64,000 nt of DNA from Mesosutterella porci (GTDB taxonomy: Bacteria; Pseudomonadota; Gammaproteobacteria; Burkholderiales; Burkholderiaceae_F): the NCBI RefSeq assembly GCF_022134585.1, contig NZ_JAKNCT010000008.1, positions 1 to 64,000 of the forward strand. Direction: 5' to 3'. A program made the translations under genes and the position numbers. Each line of letters opens with the position of its first letter. Position 1 is the first letter of the stretch. Positions 7,501-14,351 of the stretch are shown here, in pieces. The notes beneath the pieces were generated by a model, which had not been told where the DNA came from, ran no database searches, and was given only the letters and a program-made list of their open reading frames with translations.

Positions 7501-10267
7501 TCGTGGGTTCATCAAAAACGAGAAGTTTTCCTTTAGGCTTTTCCCCGGAATTGCGGGGCCTAGCGGGGCGCTGAAGCGCTTCTGCCAGGAAGCCTGCGAG
7601 CTTAAGCCGCTGCGCTTCGCCACCCGACAGGGAAGGGACCGGCTGCCCGAGCTTCAGGTAATCAAGTCCAACGTCGATGAGAGGGCGAAGGAGGGAGAGG
7701 ATTTCCAGATCCTGTGAGAAAAAGGCGCAGGCCTCGGTGACCGTCATGTCCAGCACGTCTGCAATGGAGGCTTTGCGGCCGTTTCTTTCCAGCTTTGCCT
7801 GCAGGACTTCGTCCCGGTAGCGCCGGCCCTTGCAGTCAGGGCACTGGAGGTAGACGTCGGAAAGGAACTGCATCTCCACATGCTCATAGCCGGATCCCAT
7901 GCAGGTCGGGCATCGGCCGTCTCCGGAATTGAAGCTGAAAGTGCTTGCCGTCCAGCCTTGGAGCCGGGCCACGTCTGTTTTGACGAATAGCTTGCGGATA
8001 GGATCGAATGCCCCGACATAGCTCACGGGATTTGACCGCGAGGTTTTGCCTATCGGCGACTGGTCCACAAAGTCCACTCCGTCGATGAGGTCAACGCCCT
8101 CCAGGGAGTCAAACTGTCCGGGTGTTTCCGACGGCAGCCCTTTCAGCTTGTTGATAGCGGGAACCAGAACATCCTGAATGAGGGTGGATTTTCCAGAACC
8201 CGACACGCCCGTGACGCAGGTCAGGCAGTGCAGGGGAATGGATACGTCAATGTTGCGAAGATTGTTGGCGCGCACTCCTTTCAGAGATAGGCAGTGCGTC
8301 ATGTCCGGCTTCCGGCCGGCTGTATGAATGATTTTCTTTTTCCCGGACAAATACAGGCCGGTTTGCGTATTGGAAGCGAAAATCTCCGCCGGCGTGCCGG
8401 AAAAGTCGATGGTTCCCCCCTTTTCACCAGCCCCGGGCCCCATGTCGATAATGCGGTCTGCCTTGAGCATGACCTGAGGGTCGTGCTCAACTATGACCAG
8501 CGTGTTGCCCGCCGCCGTCAGACTGCGCATGATGAAGTTAAGGCGGTCCATGTCGCGGGGATGCAGGCCGATGGAGGGTTCGTCAAGAACAAACAGGGAA
8601 TTCACCAGAGAGGTGCCAAGAGCGGTTGTTAGGTTAAGACGCTGCACTTCCCCTCCGGACAGGGTCCGACTCTGCCGATCCAAATCGAGGTACCCTACGC
8701 CGACGTCACACAGGTAACGGATCCTCGTCTGAATTTCCTTTAGGACTGGCAGCGCTTCCGGGGGCAGGGCCTGTTCAGTTGCAAAACTGTCAAAGAACCG
8801 CCGCAACCGGACCAGGGGCAGCCGCATTAGATCATGAACCGTGAGCCCCGGCAGCTTGTCAAAAAGGGGCTGGGGGATGGTGACGCCCTTGGGACGGAAG
8901 CGCTTGATTTCGGGCTCATCGCCTTGAGGCTTGAGTGCTGCGTCAGCGCTTGCGCAGGACCCAAGGCGCCAGAATAATGCCTCAGGCCTGAGCCTGGAGC
9001 CATTACAGTCCGGGCACACGGTGTAGCTCCTGTATCGGGACAAAAGCACTCTGATGTGCATTTTGTACGATTTCGTTTCGAGCCATTCAAAGAAGTGCCG
9101 GACGCCGTACCACTGGTGTTCCCAGTCTCCCGTCCAATCAGGGCTTCCCTCGAGGATCCACCAGCGGTCGTCCGGCGTGAGATCCTCGAAAGGAACGTCA
9201 GTAGGTATACCGGCCTTGCGGGCGTATCGCAGAAGATCCTGCTGGCACTCTGCAAAAGACGGAGTGCTCCAGGGCTTGATGGCGTGCTCTTCCAATGAAA
9301 GCCGGGGATTGGGCACTACTAGGCCGAAATCGACGCCGATAACTCTCCCAAAGCCTCTGCAGGTGGGACAGGCGCCCAGCGGGGAATTGAAGCTGAAGGT
9401 CGAAGGCAGAGCGGGGGCGAAGCTGAGCCCGCAGTCCGCACATCCGAAGTCCTGAGAGAAGTGCCATTGGGCGGCTTCTTTGCCATCTGCTGCGAGCGCC
9501 CTTACGGTCAGCTTTCCCTTGCCAAGCTTCAGGGCCTGCTCAATGGCTTCAATGGCGCGCGAGGCTTCAGCTCGCCCGGCTCGGAAACGATCTGCCGTGA
9601 CCTCAAGATCCCAGCCGGCAGCGGAGGAAGTCTGCCGGTAGATGTGCGTGAAGCCCTGGGCTGACAGGGCGCTCAGAGCCTTGTTAAGCCCAAAACGACG
9701 GGGAATCAGGGCTGTGAAGTTGATCAGAAGCCTAGGGTCGCCTAAAGCGGCGGAGTATTTCTGGATTTTTTCCCAGATGGATTCGGGGTTCTCCTTCTCT
9801 ATTTTTTTGCCGCAGCGGGGGCAGTACAGCGAGGCACATTTGGCAAACAGTAGCTTGATGTGATCGTTGAGCTCCGTCATGGTGCCGACCGTTGAGCGAG
9901 ACGTTCGGACCGGATTCGTCTGGTCAATGGCAATGGCCGGAGGCACGCCTTCGATGGCGTCAACGCGGGGGCGGTCCATCCTGTCCAGGAACTGCCTTGC
10001 GTAAGGGCTGAGTGTTTCTATGTACCGGCGCTGGCCCTCGGCGTAAAGCGTGTCGAAAACCAAAGAACTTTTCCCTGAGCCGGAAACTCCTGTTACGACG
10101 GTGAGCTTTCCGAGGTCAAAGTCGACGGAAACGTTCTTCAGGTTGTTTTGTTTTGCTCCTCGAATCCGAATTTTCGGCTGAGCGAGAGCAGGAAGATTGG
10201 AGTGTGACACTTTGTTTTGTTCTGAGGTGAAGGCTGGATGTTTTTCTCTTTGCTTAAGGATAAACAA
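4550..10267 (-). CDS. uvrA: Tandem (double-length) UvrA, excinuclease ABC subunit A
   Basis: 1905 aa, about twice the usual ~940. UvrA is the damage-recognising ATPase that loads UvrB in nucleotide excision repair. Four ABC modules are visible, with Walker A GxSGSGKS at ~60–67, 687–694, 1066–1073 and 1587–1594. Each has an LSGGE signature (for example 537, 880, 1433) and a Walker B such as VLDEPxIGLHP. Zinc-finger CxxC pairs recur (CPRC 149, CADC 276, CPTC 300, CPDC 810, CPNC 1155, CPSC 1293, CPTC 1317). Residues 1 to ~1030 and ~1035 to 1905 each look like a complete UvrA, so this is a gene-internal duplication or fusion. Double-length UvrA proteins are, to my knowledge, known in some proteobacteria. 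The start is uncertain: TTG 10267 gives the full frame, with no clear ribosome-binding site there or at GTG 10210. I cannot tell whether a normal uvrA exists elsewhere in the genome. Confidence 0.9.
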   Translation of the reverse strand: MFILKQREKHPAFTSEQNKVSHSNLPALAQPKIRIRGAKQNNLKNVSVDFDLGKLTVVTGVSGSGKSSLVFDTLYAEGQRRYIETLSPYARQFLDRMDRPRVDAIEGVPPAIAIDQTNPVRTSRSTVGTMTELNDHIKLLFAKCASLYCPRCGKKIEKENPESIWEKIQKYSAALGDPRLLINFTALIPRRFGLNKALSALSAQGFTHIYRQTSSAAGWDLEVTADRFRAGRAEASRAIEAIEQALKLGKGKLTVRALAADGKEAAQWHFSQDFGCADCGLSFAPALPSTFSFNSPLGACPTCRGFGRVIGVDFGLVVPNPRLSLEEHAIKPWSTPSFAECQQDLLRYARKAGIPTDVPFEDLTPDDRWWILEGSPDWTGDWEHQWYGVRHFFEWLETKSYKMHIRVLLSRYRSYTVCPDCNGSRLRPEALFWRLGSCASADAALKPQGDEPEIKRFRPKGVTIPQPLFDKLPGLTVHDLMRLPLVRLRRFFDSFATEQALPPEALPVLKEIQTRIRYLCDVGVGYLDLDRQSRTLSGGEVQRLNLTTALGTSLVNSLFVLDEPSIGLHPRDMDRLNFIMRSLTAAGNTLVIVEHDPQVMLKADRIIDMGPGAGEKGGTIDFSGTPAEIFASNTQTGLYLSGKKKIIHTAGRKPDMTHCLSLKGVRANNLRNIDVSIPLHCLTCVTGVSGSGKSTLIQDVLVPAINKLKGLPSETPGQFDSLEGVDLIDGVDFVDQSPIGKTSRSNPVSYVGAFDPIRKLFVKTDVARLQGWTASTFSFNSGDGRCPTCMGSGYEHVEMQFLSDVYLQCPDCKGRRYRDEVLQAKLERNGRKASIADVLDMTVTEACAFFSQDLEILSLLRPLIDVGLDYLKLGQPVPSLSGGEAQRLKLAGFLAEALQRPARPRNSGEKPKGKLLVFDEPTTGLHFSDIDKLLAALRKIIDAGHSALVVEHNLDVIANADWIIDLGPEGGDAGGRIVAAGTVPDIEACGESYTGQALLSYRQAIESGRPFEHNFTRTPPVAALSPQSRGKARALKGQISVVNAREHNLKNLTVNIPRDKFTVVTGLSGSGKSTLAFDIVFKEGQRRYLESLNAYARSIVQPAARADVDAVLGIPPTVAIEQRTSRGGRKSTVATMTEIYHFLRLLFMKLGTQYCPNCGIEVRPQSPAAIVEAVRKSSRNSRIMILAPLVSHRKGIYTELAKWADKHGYKELRVDGKLADTRKFPKLARYAEHSIELPVAELEVTEKTLPELKAHIATAITLGKGIVGILKLDAIPAAGKLPEMEVFSTKRACPSCDMSFPDLDPRLFSYNSKMGWCPTCFGTGVLLKGFDASQTGEEQAWASEAGESETICPDCHGLRLNKIALAVKFSGRSISDLCRMTVDEAIGFFKSLRLSEHDAAIASDILKELTSRLSFLSKVGLGYLSLDRASPTLSGGEAQRIRLASQLGSNLRGVCYVLDEPTIGLHPRDNGILLDAIGALSKKGNTLLVVEHDEDTIRRADHIIDIGPGAGSEGGTLVAEGSVRDIIKAPKSVTGQMLAHPHLHRLSPRRPFNPSKDPCLTLVGARLHNLQVDRVCFPLNRLTVITGVSGSGKSSLCRDVLLSNLQAAIAGRGKKSTPSWQGCQSIENWQSVGRVLEVDQTPIGKTPRSCPATYISIWDAIRKILAGSNLAKERGYTASRFSFNTKGGRCETCAGQGLRTIEMSFLPEVKVICEDCGGKRFNEQTLEVLWKGKSAGDILQMSVRDAAEFFASTPAIARPLKLLDSVGLGYLTLGQPSPTLSGGEAQRIKLVAELSKVRETVAAARQDKTGDLYVLDEPTVGLHMADVQKLVNVLHRLVDAGNTVIVIEHNLDVMAEADWIIDMGPEGGSAGGHVVATGTPLEVSVAGTPTGKVLSEFMKQHTKKA

Positions 10268-10463
10268 TGCGTAAAGGAGTCATGAGGAGAGGGCAAAATT
10301 TTGCAGACCGTATTTTTTGCGGCCACACGGTCAGCGTGCAATCCTGCCGCCGGCATCGTCCAGCATTGTTTTATTCTCTGCCTTTCAAAAGCATCTGCCA
10401 CGCTCTTCCTGCCGCTGGCTCGCTTGCAACTGTAAGCGAGCTGCTGGGACAGAAGAATTTTTT
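10268..10463. other. uvrA upstream region up to the insertion sequence
   Basis: No gene seen. A perfect 8-bp inverted repeat (GCTCGCTT at 10418–10425, AAGCGAGC at 10434–10441) lies shortly before the target-site duplication. On the minus strand, TTGCAC at ~10340 with AAAAAT 18 bases on could be the uvrA promoter, but this is weak. No LexA-type palindrome was found. Confidence 0.4.
10457..10463. repeat. Target-site duplication, left copy (ATTTTTT)
   Basis: The seven bases ATTTTTT directly precede the left inverted repeat of the insertion sequence and recur exactly after the right one (12570–12576). Removing one copy plus the element restores a continuous sequence leading into the tRNA promoter. 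Because the repeat is A/T only, a chance match is possible. Confidence 0.6.
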
Positions 10464-10479
10464 AGTAATTACGCACGAA
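10464..10479 (+). repeat. Left terminal inverted repeat of the insertion sequence
   Basis: AGTAATTACGCACGAA, which pairs with the right end (12554–12569) with one mismatch at the fourth base. It marks the transposase-distal end of the element. Confidence 0.8.
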
Positions 10480-10610
10480 GTGTACGTGTCCAACTCTGGG
10501 AGGGGTGGAACACGGACAAACTGAGGCTGGAAGTATAAATTTCAAGTCGATGCCGTTGCAAAGAGGTTCTTGCAGCCGACATCGACAACCGAAGCCCGGA
10601 CTCTCTCTTT

Positions 10611-11879
10611 TTACGCGGGCTGCCCGACCGGTTTTCTGCCTCTCATGTTTGCCCTTATCAGGGCGGAGAGATTCTTCTTTTGGAGAAGAGGCAGGACAGT
10701 TGAAATCAGAGCAATGGGGTCGTCCTTGAATCGGATTTTGGTTTCCGTCATGGATTTGTCACCGAGAACGGCCGATGCAATCCTGTAAATCGAGTACACG
10801 ATGTTGTTCATCGTGGCCATGACCTTGACCGCGTTGGCATCCATGAACGTGCACTTGTCTTCGCCGAGCGTCTGGTCTTTGAACAGGTGCAGCCCGTCTT
10901 CGATCTGCCATCTGTTGTCGATGGCTTCGGCCAGGAGTCTGTCGCCCGATTCGGATGCAATGAAATACTGAGGCAGAGGGCTGTAGTCTTTCTGGTGCTT
11001 CCGTTTGTGGGAAATCATCTTCACGTATGTCTTCTGCCCCGGCCAGCCACACCCGATGTATTGCTTGTCCAGGGGAAGAAATTCATAGTCGCACTCGTTG
11101 TATGACATTGAGGAACATGTCCCGGATTTCCGCTCGAAGCGAGAGGCGATTTCTGCAAGGAGTTCCTCCTGGTTTGCCTTGACCTTGAAGACATATCCAC
11201 CCTTTTTCCCGCAGATGATCCGGGAAGTTTCCCTCTGGCAGTGCAGGGCATCGGCGGTGACGATGGTGTTGCGCAGGTTGTATTTTGGCAGCATGCGCTG
11301 GAATTCCTTGATTTCAGAATCCTTGTCCGTCAGGGGAACCGAGGGCAGGCAGACAGCCTCAGAGGGACTGTATATGTTGAAGACGTTCAGATTCCTTGCG
11401 CCCCCTTTGCCTGAGCCGTTGAAGGTTTTTCCGTCGCCGGAAAGGATCTTCCTGCGCCCCCTCGATGCATGATTCAATCCTGTCAGGCGCTGCAGGAACT
11501 CCCGGATTCTTTCAAGGAATGCATCTCGCAGGGCATTGGCATCCAGATGCCCGAAGATACGCCGGAAAGTGTCGTGAGACGGGACCTTGCCTTTTTCAAT
11601 CAGTCCCAGGGCAACAAACTCGTCCTCCTTGATCCGCACATAGGTTGCCGCATAGTGGAAGGAATGCAGTTCTCCCTTCATCGCGAGCACGAAACAGATG
11701 GCAAGGAGATTTTCGAGACGGTAAACGGTTTTACCGGGATTGCGGAAGTTCCTGACGCCGGAAAGAATGTGCACCAGGGGGTGAATTTCCCGTTTCCCAA
11801 CCGTATACGGCGTGTCCAGATTCTGAAAGAAAAGGGCAGCGCATTTCAGCGAATCAAGGACCTCTGTCAGCTCGGCCAT
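10611..11879 (-). CDS. ISAs1-family DDE transposase
   Basis: Catalyses cut and paste of the element. With the start at ATG 11879 the product is 422 aa. Catalytic motifs are present: SGDGKTFNGSGK (first Asp), TADALHCQ (second Asp) followed by GGYVFKVKANQEEL, and near the C terminus the Glu region NRWQIEDGLHLFKDQTLGED. That last region matches the ISAs1 pattern R-x-W-x-I-E-x-x-L-H-x-x-x-D. The frame extends upstream to 11963, but MAELTEVLDS at 11879 is the natural start: GGGGTG lies just upstream and the ATG overlaps the stop of the upstream ORF (11867). That overlap implies translational coupling. No frameshift or stop interrupts it. The family is usually nearer 370–380 aa. Confidence 0.88.
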   Translation of the reverse strand: MAELTEVLDSLKCAALFFQNLDTPYTVGKREIHPLVHILSGVRNFRNPGKTVYRLENLLAICFVLAMKGELHSFHYAATYVRIKEDEFVALGLIEKGKVPSHDTFRRIFGHLDANALRDAFLERIREFLQRLTGLNHASRGRRKILSGDGKTFNGSGKGGARNLNVFNIYSPSEAVCLPSVPLTDKDSEIKEFQRMLPKYNLRNTIVTADALHCQRETSRIICGKKGGYVFKVKANQEELLAEIASRFERKSGTCSSMSYNECDYEFLPLDKQYIGCGWPGQKTYVKMISHKRKHQKDYSPLPQYFIASESGDRLLAEAIDNRWQIEDGLHLFKDQTLGEDKCTFMDANAVKVMATMNNIVYSIYRIASAVLGDKSMTETKIRFKDDPIALISTVLPLLQKKNLSALIRANMRGRKPVGQPA

Positions 11880-12484
11880 GTTTTCACCCCGTGTTTTCCG
11901 AGAATCTCCAACGCTTCTGCCGGATAAGCGGGAACAGTTGCAGCCAGTGAGTCGACGACGCACAGGCGCATCAGCAGTTCAAAGTCGATTCGGTCGTCCC
12001 CGAAAAGGAGCTGTTGTTCCTGCAGGATTTTTGAACTCAGACGCTCGACCCGCAGCAGGTTTTCCGGCCGGACCTGCCGCAACAGGTCAATTTGCCCCGC
12101 GGTGAGCCGGCAGCAGCTGAGCGCAGTGTCTGAAACCGTGCCGAAGACATAGAGCACGATGGCGAGCGGGATCAGGACTTTGGCTGATTCCGGGGAGCCG
12201 TTGAACATGGACTGCTGCAGGACTCGGTGGTGGCGCCGCATCAGGAAGTCACTCAGCCCGAACTCCTGGTATGTGACTGGATGACGGGACGGAGTGCTTT
12301 TGCGCTGCAGGGAGCCATCCTCGCGGATGGTGCCGATGTACTCCTGCGTGAGGACCGGATAGCTTTTGCCTTCGACTCGGTGCGATGAGATCCGGAAGAG
12401 CTGGTAGGAACCGCCCTTGTGCCGGACATCGTAGCCGGTCTTCTTATATGGCTTTGCAAAATCGGGAAGTTTTTCGATCTTCAT
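11867..12484 (-). CDS. Accessory ORF of the insertion sequence, function unknown
   Basis: 205 aa, starting MKIEKLPDFAKPYKKTGY. I do not recognise a catalytic domain. The first ~60 residues (YQLFRISSHRVEGKSYPVLTQ…) resemble the N-terminal, possibly DNA-binding, strand-rich segment seen in some IS4-superfamily transposases. The rest is helical and leucine-rich, with three cysteines. It lies entirely inside the element and overlaps the transposase start by 13 bases. It is probably made from a promoter in which the start codon falls at or near the transcription start. It could recognise the inverted repeats or control transposase levels; both are guesses. It has no frame damage, which suggests selection has kept it. 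Confidence 0.7.
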   Translation of the reverse strand: MKIEKLPDFAKPYKKTGYDVRHKGGSYQLFRISSHRVEGKSYPVLTQEYIGTIREDGSLQRKSTPSRHPVTYQEFGLSDFLMRRHHRVLQQSMFNGSPESAKVLIPLAIVLYVFGTVSDTALSCCRLTAGQIDLLRQVRPENLLRVERLSSKILQEQQLLFGDDRIDFELLMRLCVVDSLAATVPAYPAEALEILGKHGVKTWPS

Positions 12485-12485
12485 G

Positions 12486-12514
12486 CGTGTATTATACTAA
12501 ATATATAATACACG
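12486..12514. promoter_or_regulatory. Perfect palindrome over the IS promoter (candidate operator)
   Basis: CGTGTATTATA (12486–12496) and TATAATACACG (12504–12514) form an 11-bp perfect inverted repeat with a 7-base spacer. It covers the -10 element and ends one base before the start codon of the accessory ORF. The symmetry fits a dimeric repressor site; no repressor is identified. A second small palindrome, GGGACT-C-AGTCCC, lies at 12525–12537. Confidence 0.6.
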
Positions 12515-12518
12515 TCAA
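12491..12518 (-). promoter_or_regulatory. Promoter of the IS operon
   Basis: On the minus strand TTGACG (12518–12513), a 16-base spacer and TATAAT (12496–12491) make a near-consensus sigma-70 promoter. The ATG of the accessory ORF at 12484 is only six bases past the -10, so the transcript would begin at or near the ATG, that is, leaderless. Confidence 0.7.
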
Positions 12519-12553
12519 AAAAATGGGACTCAGTCCCGAGATACCGTCGGATT

Positions 12554-12569
12554 TTCGTGCGTAATGACT
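12554..12569 (-). repeat. Right terminal inverted repeat of the insertion sequence
   Basis: TTCGTGCGTAATGACT on the plus strand, the reverse complement of the left end with one mismatch. It is followed at once by the ATTTTTT duplication and, 18 bases from the repeat, by the -35 of the first tRNA-Ala gene. Confidence 0.8.
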
Positions 12570-12576
12570 ATTTTTT
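12570..12576. repeat. Target-site duplication, right copy (ATTTTTT)
   Basis: Exact copy of the seven bases at 10457–10463, directly next to the right inverted repeat. Confidence 0.6.
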
Positions 12577-12586
12577 CTTTGAAGAC

Positions 12587-12615
12587 TTGCTTTTCTTGAT
12601 TTAAACAAATATAAT
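12587..12615 (+). promoter_or_regulatory. Promoter of the first tRNA-Ala gene
   Basis: TTGCTT (12587–12592), 17-base spacer, TATAAT (12610–12615). The tRNA begins 15 bases after the -10. The same -35 hexamer (TTGCTT) is seen at rnpB. Confidence 0.85.
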
Positions 12616-12629
12616 GCCTCTCCGTCTCT

Positions 12630-12705
<76 letters not shown>

Positions 12706-12719
12706 GACTTCTCAGAATC

Positions 12720-12744
12720 CCATCCTTGCCGGATGGTTTTTTTT
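12720..12744 (+). terminator. Terminator between the two tRNA-Ala genes
   Basis: CCATCC (12720–12725) pairs with GGATGG (12731–12736) around TTGCC, followed by eight T. It ends the first tRNA-Ala transcript. Confidence 0.8.
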
Positions 12745-12782
12745 CTCCGGCCGGATGCAGGAACAGTGGATGGAGCAGAGGT

Positions 12783-12811
12783 TTGCGTTTTTTAGTTTTC
12801 TCTGCTAATAT
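12783..12811 (+). promoter_or_regulatory. Promoter of the second tRNA-Ala and tRNA-Glu genes
   Basis: TTGCGT (12783–12788), 17-base spacer, TAATAT (12806–12811) preceded by TGC (extended -10). It lies between the terminator of copy 1 and the start of copy 2. Confidence 0.75.
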
Positions 12812-12824
12812 TCCAAACTCTTTT

Positions 12825-12900
<76 letters not shown>

Positions 12901-12937
12901 AATTTCTGTAGTGCCTGTGTCAAGAAGTATGGAAGTG

Positions 12938-13013
12938 GTCCCCATCGTCTAGTGGCCTAGGACACGACCCTTTCACGGTCGGTACAGCAGTTCGAATCTG
13001 CTTGGGGACGCCA
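12938..13013 (+). tRNA. tRNA-Glu (anticodon TTC)
   Basis: 76 nt, beginning GTCCCCATCGTCTAG and ending GGGGACGCCA, very close to E. coli tRNA-Glu. The anticodon loop CTTTCAC gives TTC. The D arm, T arm (GTTCGAATC) and encoded CCA are all present. Confidence 0.95.
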
Positions 13014-13051
13014 CAGAAACGGCCGCCCGCGCAGGGCTTGTAGTGTGAACG

Positions 13052-13074
13052 GGAGCCTGAAGGCTCCTTTTTTT
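13052..13074 (+). terminator. Terminator after tRNA-Glu
   Basis: GGAGCC/GGCTCC 6-bp stem with a TGAA loop followed by seven T (13068–13074). Confidence 0.8.
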
Positions 13075-13091
13075 GTACTTGCATTGGTTAG

Positions 13092-13129
13092 TAAAAAAAA
13101 TCAGCCGCTTCCTGAAAGAAAGCGGCTGA
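13092..13129 (-). terminator. Terminator of hpf
   Basis: A perfect 10-bp stem (TCAGCCGCTT / AAGCGGCTGA, 13101–13110 and 13120–13129). Read on the minus strand it is followed by a run of eight T. It lies 25 bases past the hpf stop. Confidence 0.85.
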
Positions 13130-13153
13130 AAGTTAGAAAATCAGAGGATTGTG

Positions 13154-13459
13154 TTACGGCTGACGGAGTTTCGCGGCTTCTTCCTTAATAGAGCGTTCCG
13201 CCTTGTCGAACGCTTCATTCAAGGCGGCGATCACGTCGGTGCCCTGACGATTGATGACTACATTTTTGCCTGAGGTCACGAAGTCAAGGCGAACGTTGAA
13301 AAGGCTGGTGGTCTGGTGGCCGTCTTGAGAGATGGTGGCCCTGACAGAGCCCAAGCGGCTGTCAAATTTTGTCAGAGCCTCGGCTTTTTCGTTGATTGCA
13401 GCCTCAACTGCAGGAGAGCGGGAAATGCCGTGGAAAACTACTTGAGGCGTCTGGAGCAT
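13154..13459 (-). CDS. hpf: Ribosome hibernation promoting factor, short HPF/RaiA family
   Basis: Small protein that binds the 30S decoding site and holds idle ribosomes as inactive dimers in stationary phase. The 101-aa product begins MLQTPQVVFHGISRSPAVE and has the sigma-54-modulation/S30EA fold pattern (…VRATISQDG…FNVRLDFVTSGKNVVINRQG…DVIAALNEAFDKAERSIKEE…). The length fits the short HPF type without a C-terminal dimerisation domain. Start: AAGGAGG lies seven bases before ATG 13459. The frame can start at TTG 13465, but that is only two bases from the Shine-Dalgarno, so I reject it. In many proteobacteria hpf follows rpoN; here it stands alone between tRNA genes and a divergent gene. Confidence 0.9.
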   Translation of the reverse strand: MLQTPQVVFHGISRSPAVEAAINEKAEALTKFDSRLGSVRATISQDGHQTTSLFNVRLDFVTSGKNVVINRQGTDVIAALNEAFDKAERSIKEEAAKLRQP

Positions 13460-13682
13460 ATACAAACCTCCTTATTGTTATGATGCTGAACTTTTGGCCT
13501 GAACCGGGATGCCGGGCCAGGCGTCGAAGAGATGAAACTTTTAGTGCATCTCTAACACAAGTGTAGCCTGCGCGATGAAATTTAGCGCAATTTTTTAACC
13601 AAAAAACTATCAATTCTGGAATCTCGCCGGAATATTCGGCAAGAAATTGAAATTTAATCCGCAACATGGAAAAGGATCAAAA

Positions 13683-14285
13683 ATGATGGATCGGAAACCT
13701 TGGGAAGCTCGTGAGTCGCACCGTGAAAGTTTTGGCGGACGCCGCGAATGGAATTCTGAGCGCAGCGACCGCCGTTTTGGCGGAGACCGCCGCTTCGGCG
13801 ATGATCGTCCGCGCTTTGACCGTTTTGATGACAACCGCCGTTTCGGCGATGACCGCCCGCGCTTCGGCGGCCGCCGCTTTGGCGATGACCGTCCCCGTTT
13901 CAACCGGGACCGCTACAGCACCAAGACCGGCCCCCGCGCCCGCGCTTTCAACGAAAATCGTTACCAGGACCGCGAGGACTACAGCAAGCGGCAGATTGTC
14001 AAGATCGATGCCGAGGTCGCAGCTTTCTTCCCGACCGCCAAGGATGTGAACGAAGCCCTGCGCCTGGTGATTGCGCTCACCCGCCGCGTGAAGGCTCCCG
14101 AAGAGGCTCAGCCTGAGGCCAAGGCTCTCCCGGAAGGGGATCTCGAGGCAGACCAGGAATCGGGTCAGGCTGCGGAAGCCGCTGCTCCTTCTGAAGAAGA
14201 GGCTGATGCCGGTGTCCGCGAGGGTTCGGAAGACGAGGCCGAAGAGCCCCTGCCGCAGGACGAAGAAGCTCCCAAGGCCCTGTAA
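13683..14285 (+). CDS. Arginine/phenylalanine/aspartate repeat protein with acidic tail, unknown function
   Basis: 200 aa, not recognised. The order is a basic N-terminal third rich in RRFGGD and three exact copies of RRFGDDRPRF (DNA 13788–13817, 13836–13865, 13872–13901). A short plausible helical core follows (KRQIVKIDAEVAAFFPTA…, ~residues 105–142), then a Glu/Ala/Pro-rich acidic tail to the end. The repeat third resembles RGG/RF-type disordered RNA-binding regions; the core may bind a partner. Start: ATG 13683 has AAGGA eight bases upstream; an in-frame TTG at 13647 has none. It is divergent from hpf and upstream of rplM–rpsI, so a ribosome or RNA role is a reasonable guess only. The strongly charged halves suggest it could phase separate or self-associate. 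Confidence 0.7.
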   Translation: MMDRKPWEARESHRESFGGRREWNSERSDRRFGGDRRFGDDRPRFDRFDDNRRFGDDRPRFGGRRFGDDRPRFNRDRYSTKTGPRARAFNENRYQDREDYSKRQIVKIDAEVAAFFPTAKDVNEALRLVIALTRRVKAPEEAQPEAKALPEGDLEADQESGQAAEAAAPSEEEADAGVREGSEDEAEEPLPQDEEAPKAL

Positions 14286-14316
14286 CAGGCGATCTAAGGC
14301 AGTTTCAGCCGGGAGG

Positions 14317-14346
14317 TGGACAAGCTGCGCATTTTTATTGTAAAAT
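14317..14346 (+). promoter_or_regulatory. Promoter of rplM–rpsI
   Basis: TGGACA (14317–14322), 18-base spacer, TAAAAT (14341–14346). A 10-bp inverted repeat, TGCGCATTTT (14326–14335) and AAAATGCGCA (14342–14351), overlaps the promoter. The leader to rplM would be ~210 bases. Confidence 0.55.
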
Positions 14347-14351
14347 GCGCA

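Larger units (their letters stand above)
10464..12569 (-). mobile_element. Complete ISAs1-like insertion sequence with two ORFs
   Basis: 2106-bp element. The terminal inverted repeats are AGTAATTACGCACGAA (10464–10479) and, read from the other strand, AGTCATTACGCACGAA (12554–12569): 15 of 16 bases match. ATTTTTT flanks both ends as an apparent target duplication. It carries a transposase and an overlapping upstream ORF on the minus strand, both intact, so the element may still be active. About 130 bases between the left repeat and the transposase stop (10480–10610) hold no gene. ISAs1 assignment comes from the transposase motifs; the usual family has a single ORF and 8–10-bp duplications, so this is an unusual member. 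Confidence 0.85.

Noticed and set aside
10268..10463. LexA box controlling uvrA
   Set aside because: No CTGT-N8-ACAG pattern was found in the upstream region; a CTG…CAG match had the wrong spacing.
13788..13901. CRISPR-like or minisatellite repeat
   Set aside because: The repeats are within a coding frame, vary at third codon positions and lack spacers, so selection acts on the protein repeat.
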